Part shown: positions 58,811 through 64,000 of the stretch, piece by piece
Layout: each line of letters opens with the position of its first letter
How positions within the stretch are numbered: the first letter of the stretch is position 1
Origin: Corylus avellana
Taxonomy: Eukaryota > Streptophyta > Magnoliopsida > Fagales > Betulaceae
Direction of reading: 5' to 3'
Assembly (NCBI RefSeq): GCF_901000735.1
Contig: NC_081541.1
Span: 24,739,743-24,803,742, forward strand
Length of the DNA stretch: 64,000 nucleotides
Position numbers and translations under genes: made by a program
Notes under the pieces: generated by a model
What the model was told of the DNA's origin: nothing
The model's database searches: none
The model's input: only the letters and a program-made list of their open reading frames with translations

Positions 58811-59352
58811 GCAGCTCATTATTTATTTGCATGAGTAATGCTATTTAGAATAGGATTATGTTGAAAAATAAAGTTTTTAAAGTTTTATTTATTTATTTTT
58901 ATATTTTATTTATTTAAACCTTTTTTTTATATATTTTTTATTTTTTAGTGCATTTTGATTTTTTTTTGTTAAAGTTTTTACTAAACAAACCCACTTTTTA
59001 TTTGACACAGTTTTTTAAGTGTTAAAAATACTTTTAAATTCTCTAATGCAACCCCAACAAGTTCTTTATATATGGCTATATATACGACTATCATACAACT
59101 CGATTATGTTATAGTAAAAATTAACTATTAGATTAGTACTTGTAAAAATAACCAAAGGCTAATTTTTCCTACATGATAATCGTATAACAGTCTACTAATT
59201 AATCACGTGAATTGACGAAGTCAGAGTTCAAATCTAGAATTTTTAACTTTGATATTATGTTAAATCACAATTTTTACTAAAATAGTTTATAGAATTTATT
59301 CATTTAACTAGGACTCTAACAAACTTTAGATATTGTCTGTATATTCTTTCTA
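58811..59352. other. AT-rich spacer before the second CACTA element
   Basis: No gene. A stretch with CGTATAACAGT and nearby words resembles 35500-35515 in copy 1, possibly a small shared insertion. Confidence 0.35.
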
Positions 59353-59990
59353 CACTACAAGAATTTAGGTCTTTAGGGGCGACTCTAAGTCGACACTAAA
59401 AGTCCTAAAGTGGACGCTGTTGCCAACAGCGTCCACTTTTGGACCCTAAAAGTGTCGACGCTAATAGTCCGACCCTAATGCTCATACGTGTGATCATCAG
59501 CGTCCACTTCAAGTCGACCCTAAAAGTCACATTTTTTGACCCTAAAAGTGATGTAAAAGAAAGTCATAGTCGACACTAATGGTTAACCATTAGCGTCGAC
59601 TTAAATTGGATGCTAATAGTTAACCATTAGCGTCCACAAAGTGGACCCTAATGGTCCTAAAAAAAATTAAAAAAAAATTAACTATCAGCGTCCAAATAAA
59701 AGTGGACGCTGATTAGTTAACCATTAGCGTCCACAAAGTGGATGCTAATGGTCCTAAAAAAATAAAAATAAAAAACTATCTATCAGCGTCGGCTTAGGGT
59801 CGACTCTATTAATAACTTTTAGCGTCCACTTTATGGACCCTAAAACTCACAATTTTTTGACCCTAAAGGTGATGTAAACGGAACCCATAGTCGACGCTAA
59901 TGGTTAACCATTAGCGTCGACTTAAAGTGGACGCTAATAGTTCCACAAAGTGGACCCTAATTGTCCTAAAAATTTTTTTTTAAAAATAAT

Positions 59991-60150
59991 CTGCGATCGA
60001 TCGCACAATGTGTACGATCGATCGCAGTACCAGAAGGTGTTCGAGATTTTGCGATCGATCGCACAATCGTGTGCGATCGATCGCAGTACCAGAAGGTGTT
60101 TGTGATGGTGCGATCAATCGCACAATCGTGTGCGATCGAGCGCAGACCCA
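59991..60150. repeat. GCGATCGATCGC palindrome repeats, three double units
   Basis: Three units of a CGATCGATCGCA pair separated by CAATGTGTA or CAATCGTGTG, then GTACCAGAAGGTGTTCG-type spacers. A period of about 55 bases. They lie at the inner edge of the CACTA subterminal region. Confidence 0.9.
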
Positions 60151-60755
60151 GACCCAGGGAACCAAATTACTTACATATGCAAACCAGTTTCATTTCTGAA
60201 TTTAAGATCAAATTTCATACAAATTTATTAACTTTAGTTATCAAGAATCTCACCATAACTAACTACTAAAACTAGAAGAAATTATTAACTGAATGACAAA
60301 CCCGCTCCAAACTATCTAATAACTGGGATGCAAAAGAAACTATTTTCTGCCAAGAGGTTTAGTAGATTCAATCCTCCAGCTTGCAATTAATAGAAGTAAA
60401 TGAGCACTATGACCCTTATTCAAATCTGTAAGAACGCGTTCAAGACAAAGCAGTGACAAGTATTAAGAAAAAAACAAAAGAAATATTAAACCAGTTCATA
60501 GCCTGATCATTAGTTCATGCAAATCAATTACATTAAAATAAAGCGCAATAGATTATACAAGAAAGGTGAAAATAGTGCTTAATTTTAAAAATTAGCTTGC
60601 ATGAAAAGAAGAATATTCACTGCTTATGCAAGGAAAGGAAAAGGTAGTCACATACAGAACTGTTGGTATAATTGCCATAATACTCCTAAATTACAGAAAG
60701 CTTTGTTTTTTACGGATTCTAGTTATAAATCAATCTAACAGTAATGGACGCTACC

Positions 60756-61192
60756 AACCCAGTTTGTAATGTAGAGAGCCTCCACCATCTCAACGGATCC
60801 GTTATGTACTACAGCAGCCACCTGGATATGCACAGAAGTCAATAATAGAAAAAAGACCAAAAACAAAACTGGAGCACATTATAAATTGTCTCATTAGAAC
60901 AGAAAATTTTATTGTAAACAGTATTACAGGGAGAAAGCATGAAAAATGTTTGCATATGTATGCATAACCAAATTAGATATCAAGTTACACCACAAAAATT
61001 AGAAGCTGCTTATATAATGAAAGACAACCAATTATGGCTAATTAAGTAAAACCCAAAAGAGTAAATAAAACACAACGTCAAATAAAGGCATACCTTCTTC
61101 CAGTCTTTTCCATATTTCCAATAGGCTTGATAAAAATGCTCAAGCTCCTCCTTGCTCCATTGAGGTCCTAACTTATCAGAATATTTCCTTTT
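60756..61192 (-). pseudogene. ALWAYS EARLY (LIN9-like) fragment: two exons of the SANT-like region
   Basis: Exon 61192-61094 (99 bases, AG acceptor, GT donor) encodes [20 protein letters not shown] through GKDWKK. The next exon from 60821 encodes VAAVVHNGSVEMVEALYITN. This is the DNA-binding SANT/Myb-like region of plant ALY proteins, subunits of MuvB/DREAM-type complexes; the typical continuation (AYLSLPEGTASV) is lost. Only these two exons are present, next to a kinesin exon, so this is a captured fragment and not a gene. Confidence 0.75.
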
Positions 61193-61370
61193 CTGTGCAT
61201 AAAATACAGCAGCCAAATGCGGACAATGCGGCCCCATCAAGAACCAAAGCAGAATCACATGGACTTTCCACCACCTAAAAAGAAATCAAACTACTGCTTA
61301 AACATCCCAAATTGAAAAAACAAAAAAGACACAGAATTTAAATGAAGATAAGGATGAGGAAAAGACTAAC

Positions 61371-61537
61371 CTTGGGCACAGCTCCAGAGTAAACCTTGTT
61401 GAGCACATTGCAGAGAATGATCCCACCTCTCAATCCTAGCCTGAACTCCTGCTCCAACGGCTCCGCCGGCAAATCCTTCACCCCCACTACTCCCACCATC
61501 TTCCTCAGCCACCCCGCCGCTTCGTTCCTTCTCGACG
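61371..61537 (-). pseudogene. CH-domain kinesin (KCH, kinesin-14) fragment: one exon
   Basis: A 167-base exon (acceptor GATTGATAG, donor AAG|GTTAGT) encodes SRRNEAAGWLRKMVGVVG, VKDLPAEPLEQEFRLGLRGG and IILCNVLNKVYSGAVPK. This is the start of the calponin-homology domain of plant kinesin-14 proteins that bind actin and microtubules. The rest of the gene is missing. It is uninterrupted and ends in phase 0, the same phase in which the downstream ALY exon begins. Confidence 0.75.
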
Positions 61538-61859
61538 CTATCAATCACCAAAACAAAACAAACCCATCAACCACTCTCTCCCATTCATTCACCACAACTA
61601 ACACATCTTATACCTCTTTATCCTATAATTATGAAAATGATATAATATAAAGGGCAAACATATCATGAATAATGGCTTAAAACTACAAAACGACACCTAT
61701 CATTGGAAACAGAAGCCGAAAACCACAAATATTGGCAAAGTTTTAAAGTTTAACACCTTTTAGAGAAGAGTACTATGCATTAACACTACTTCACCACATC
61801 AGACAACAATCTTCAAACTAATCTAAATGCTCACAAGCAACGTAACTCAAAATGACTAA

Positions 61860-62200
61860 CCTCATCAAAATCATCAAAAATATGTGAGAACTGCCCCATG
61901 AACCAAACCTGCCAAGGGAGAAAACTATTAAATATATGTTTTACAATTCATGGGCAGCAAAATTCCAAAACCCAAAATAAAGTACTTATCTGCATTCTCT
62001 TCCTTGCCAATTCATCCTCATAAGCAATTTGAGTAATCTACCACAATGAACCAATATATGATATCAAGACAATAAGAATGAAACCCAACATGATAGAGAA
62101 AGAAATACTAAAAATGTGTTTGTTCATGAAACATATTAAAGTAAGAACCTGCTTGGGTGGTTTAACTTTCTTGTACTCTTATCATCCTGCATACACTTAA
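61860..62200 (-). pseudogene. Further exon-like fragments, one ATAD3-like
   Basis: Around 62031-61988 a segment after a GTGGTAG acceptor encodes ITQIAYEDELARKRMQ. YEDELARKRMQ is the conserved coiled-coil motif of ATAD3 mitochondrial AAA proteins. Two more splice-bounded pieces, about 61914-61863 (VWFMGQFSHIFDDFDE in one frame) and about 62190-62155, were not recognised. All share the orientation of the kinesin and ALY pieces. Confidence 0.45.
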
Positions 62201-62519
62201 AAATAAAATTTAGAAAGATATTATTACTCCCTTGCATTGTTTACTCAAAGCTCTTTAACCTTGATAAACATGTCAAGGGAGATTTACTAACTCAAAAGTT
62301 CGTGAACCAAAAATTTTGCGAATATCTTAACATAATATAAACCAAATAAAAAGTACCAACAAATATACATTACCAAACAGATCACGATCAGCAAATACTC
62401 AAATACACAATAGCAAATAGAAAGTACCAACAACTATCCAAATACATAGTATCAAAAAAATATATCTGAAATAGATGGTATCAAAAAGTACATCATAAAT
62501 AAATGGTTATTCCAAAGCT

Positions 62520-62718
62520 CCCTCAATTGTTGGCTTCACTTGATGCACCTCCAAGCAAGCTCCCTCCAGACCTAAGAAGAATAGAATTTCATATAATGAT
62601 TAATAAGCTTTTTAACGATTACTTAGTATGTGTGTTTTGTAAAATTAATGCATAGATATAGTTTCACTAACCCTCCAATACGTGACATTAAGAACTCAAC
62701 AGTGGCTTTCAATTTGTT
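62520..62718 (-). pseudogene. Possible CACTA-encoded protein C-terminus, cut by the gap
   Basis: Minus-strand NKLKATVEFLMSRIGG runs from the gap edge to a GT-type junction near 62672. After an intron, LRSGGSLLGGASSEANN plus stop lies near 62580-62530. Short coiled-coil tails of this kind end plant En/Spm-associated proteins, but the match is weak. Confidence 0.35.
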
Positions 62719-62818
62719 NNNNNNNNNNNNNNNNNNNNNNNNNNNNNNNNNNNNNNNNNNNNNNNNNNNNNNNNNNNNNNNNNNNNNNNNNNNNNNNNNN
62801 NNNNNNNNNNNNNNNNNN
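62719..62818. other. Assembly gap (100 N)
   Basis: Exactly 100 unknown bases, the conventional size for a scaffold gap of unknown length. Order and distance across it are not proven by this sequence. Confidence 0.99.
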
Positions 62819-64000
62819 AATGTTACCATAATTTCCTGTCATTTTGACTTGTTTGGTCATCAAATTTGTTTCTCGAACATAATTTTTTGTTATCCCCTAT
62901 TCTTTAGTTGGAAACTTGTGGACCCTGAAAGAAGATTGGCATCCCTCCCAGGTATGCATCTAGTATTGGTGGAAAATTATAAATAATTGGCATAAAAAAA
63001 AACCCTATTAGATTGATCTTTATTCTTAACTGTGCATGCTTCTAGATTCTGTTTGTGATTATAATGTTTAGTCATCCATTCTACACGATTTGATATGTTA
63101 AAAAGTTTAAAATATTCCAGTAATTTGTCAACCAACAAAGCTTGAAGTTTAAATAATTATTAGTTATTGGGTTGGAAAAGTTACCAGGTCTTTGATTTGG
63201 TGAAAGAAGTTTTCAAATAAGGCCAATCATTTTGAGAGTTCTATGGACATTCTTCGCGTCAGAGTCTACAAAAATTTTGCCTTACTGTAGTGTTCCCCTT
63301 TTGCAATACCATGTTTATGCTGTTGAATTTCATCACTTGCATCAAACATTAATTCAGATATTCTAATTCTTGTTCATTTTTGCAGGTTGTTGGTCCTGCT
63401 GCTTCCAGTGCCTTCTCTTCATTTTTCCTGCTTGGAGACACTGCTTTTCTTCCATTTTTACAACTGTCTTAAAATATTCATTTCTTTTCAATGCATATTG
63501 TATTTTATTTGGTTTTGCCCTCTGTGTTATGTTCTTTAATTTATTTGTTTGTTGAGCTTGAAGTGGCGAAAGTTGTGTTTTGAGGTTTTTTTGTATATTA
63601 CAAGTTAATTCACTCGTCAATCAGGAATTTTTGGCTTGTGTGTAATTTTTCCAGCTTTCTGTTGCAATATATTCTTTAACAGTAACTTATAAATGGAGAT
63701 GGTTTCAATGGCATTAAGAGTTTGCAATTTACAGAGTTGTACGTTTAGATATGTATTTACTAAGAATCCATTTGTTCGGAGACAGACGATTGTCTATTAT
63801 TTTTCCCCTTTTTCGTTATGCCCCTTCTGGTTGGTTGGCTGTTTGGCAGGAATTGGAGCTAGCTGAGTGTGGCTATGCTTATTAGTGTTTTCAGATAAGT
63901 TTTTATTTTTATTTTTTATAAAGAGGTAAGAATAGCTTTTCGATGGAGTCCACATTTGAGAATATATATATATATTATTGGTGAGGGTAAACCTACTTAT
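62819..64000 (+). repeat. Third copy of the importin-beta 4 3' region
   Basis: Matches 31799-32890 base for base apart from scattered substitutions and a few indels. It starts 13 bases after the importin stop codon. It keeps the 3'-UTR intron borders. It carries about 60, 9 and 27 bases that are missing from copy 1 (near 63610-63672, 63692-63700 and 63747-63773). At least two of these look like microhomology deletions in copy 1. It runs to the window end, so the PLAC8 region may follow. Confidence 0.92.

Larger units (their letters stand above)
59353..62718. mobile_element. Second CACTA-type element, left part, carrying host exon fragments
   Basis: It begins CACTACAAGAATTTAGG. It is followed by about 600 bases of subterminal repeats in both orientations (AGCGTCCAC, GTGGACGCTAATGG, TTAACCATTAGCGTCGAC), the usual CACTA subterminal architecture. 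A second repeat type, (T)GCGATCGATCGCA, lies at 59991-60150. Beyond it lie exon fragments of several host genes, all on the minus strand (60756-62200). A TAGTG right end is not found before the N gap, so the element is incomplete in this window. Confidence 0.75.

Noticed and set aside
63363..63620. ORFs in the post-gap copy
   Set aside because: They lie in the importin 3' UTR region. The same frames occur at 32345-32530 and are non-coding there.
1..64000. tRNA, rRNA or other structured RNA genes
   Set aside because: None could be recognised by reading. A tRNAscan-SE or Rfam search would be needed to exclude them.

Overview
This is a nuclear plant sequence, from a draft scaffold with one 100-base N gap at 62719-62818. 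The evidence is GT-AG introns, AT-rich spacers, and proteins that read as plant families: importin-beta 4, a PLAC8/PLANT CADMIUM RESISTANCE protein, and fragments of a HAIKU2/RLK7-type receptor kinase, ALWAYS EARLY and a CH-domain kinesin. The abundant CACTA, MULE, hAT and L1-type LINE copies fit a woody eudicot. A Fagales-like species is only an impression.

Layout. (1) 1-440: first exon of an alkaline-phytoceramidase-like gene running off the left edge on the minus strand. (2) 440-10300: gene-free, with several foldback or TIR elements, some nested. (3) 10479-31786: a complete 20-exon importin-beta 4 gene on the plus strand. All exon phases join, giving 1048 residues. Its 13.6 kb intron 4 holds a hAT-like element, a 23-base LINE remnant, a 2 kb LINE fragment and a 6 kb LINE. 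(4) 34152-36108: a complete 4-exon PLAC8 gene of 143 residues on the minus strand, with a TATA box. (5) 36300-39950: repeats, a TRIM-like element and a Copia integrase fragment. (6) 39966-58810: a second, decayed copy of the importin-3'/PLAC8 block. Its importin part is reduced to scraps and its PLAC8 part is a pseudogene. The two parts are separated by a 15.2 kb CACTA-type element (41750-56973) with a 3-base ATT target duplication. The first block preserves the empty site. (7) Inside this CACTA lies a 9.84 kb MULE (46588-56429) with 323 bp TIRs. It carries a broken mudrA-type transposase gene and, facing it, a GRF zinc-finger/coiled-coil gene. A receptor-kinase fragment lies between the MULE and the CACTA right end. 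(8) 59353-62718: the left part of another CACTA-type element, holding exon fragments of unrelated host genes in one orientation. (9) 62819-64000, after the gap: a third, near-identical copy of the importin 3' end, either a recent tandem copy or a misplaced allele.

Only two genes look whole and functional: importin-beta 4 and the PLAC8 gene. The phytoceramidase-like gene is seen as one exon. Everything else is mobile-element sequence, captured exon fragments or pseudogenes. The main story is a tandem host-gene block whose second copy was split apart by nested DNA transposons.
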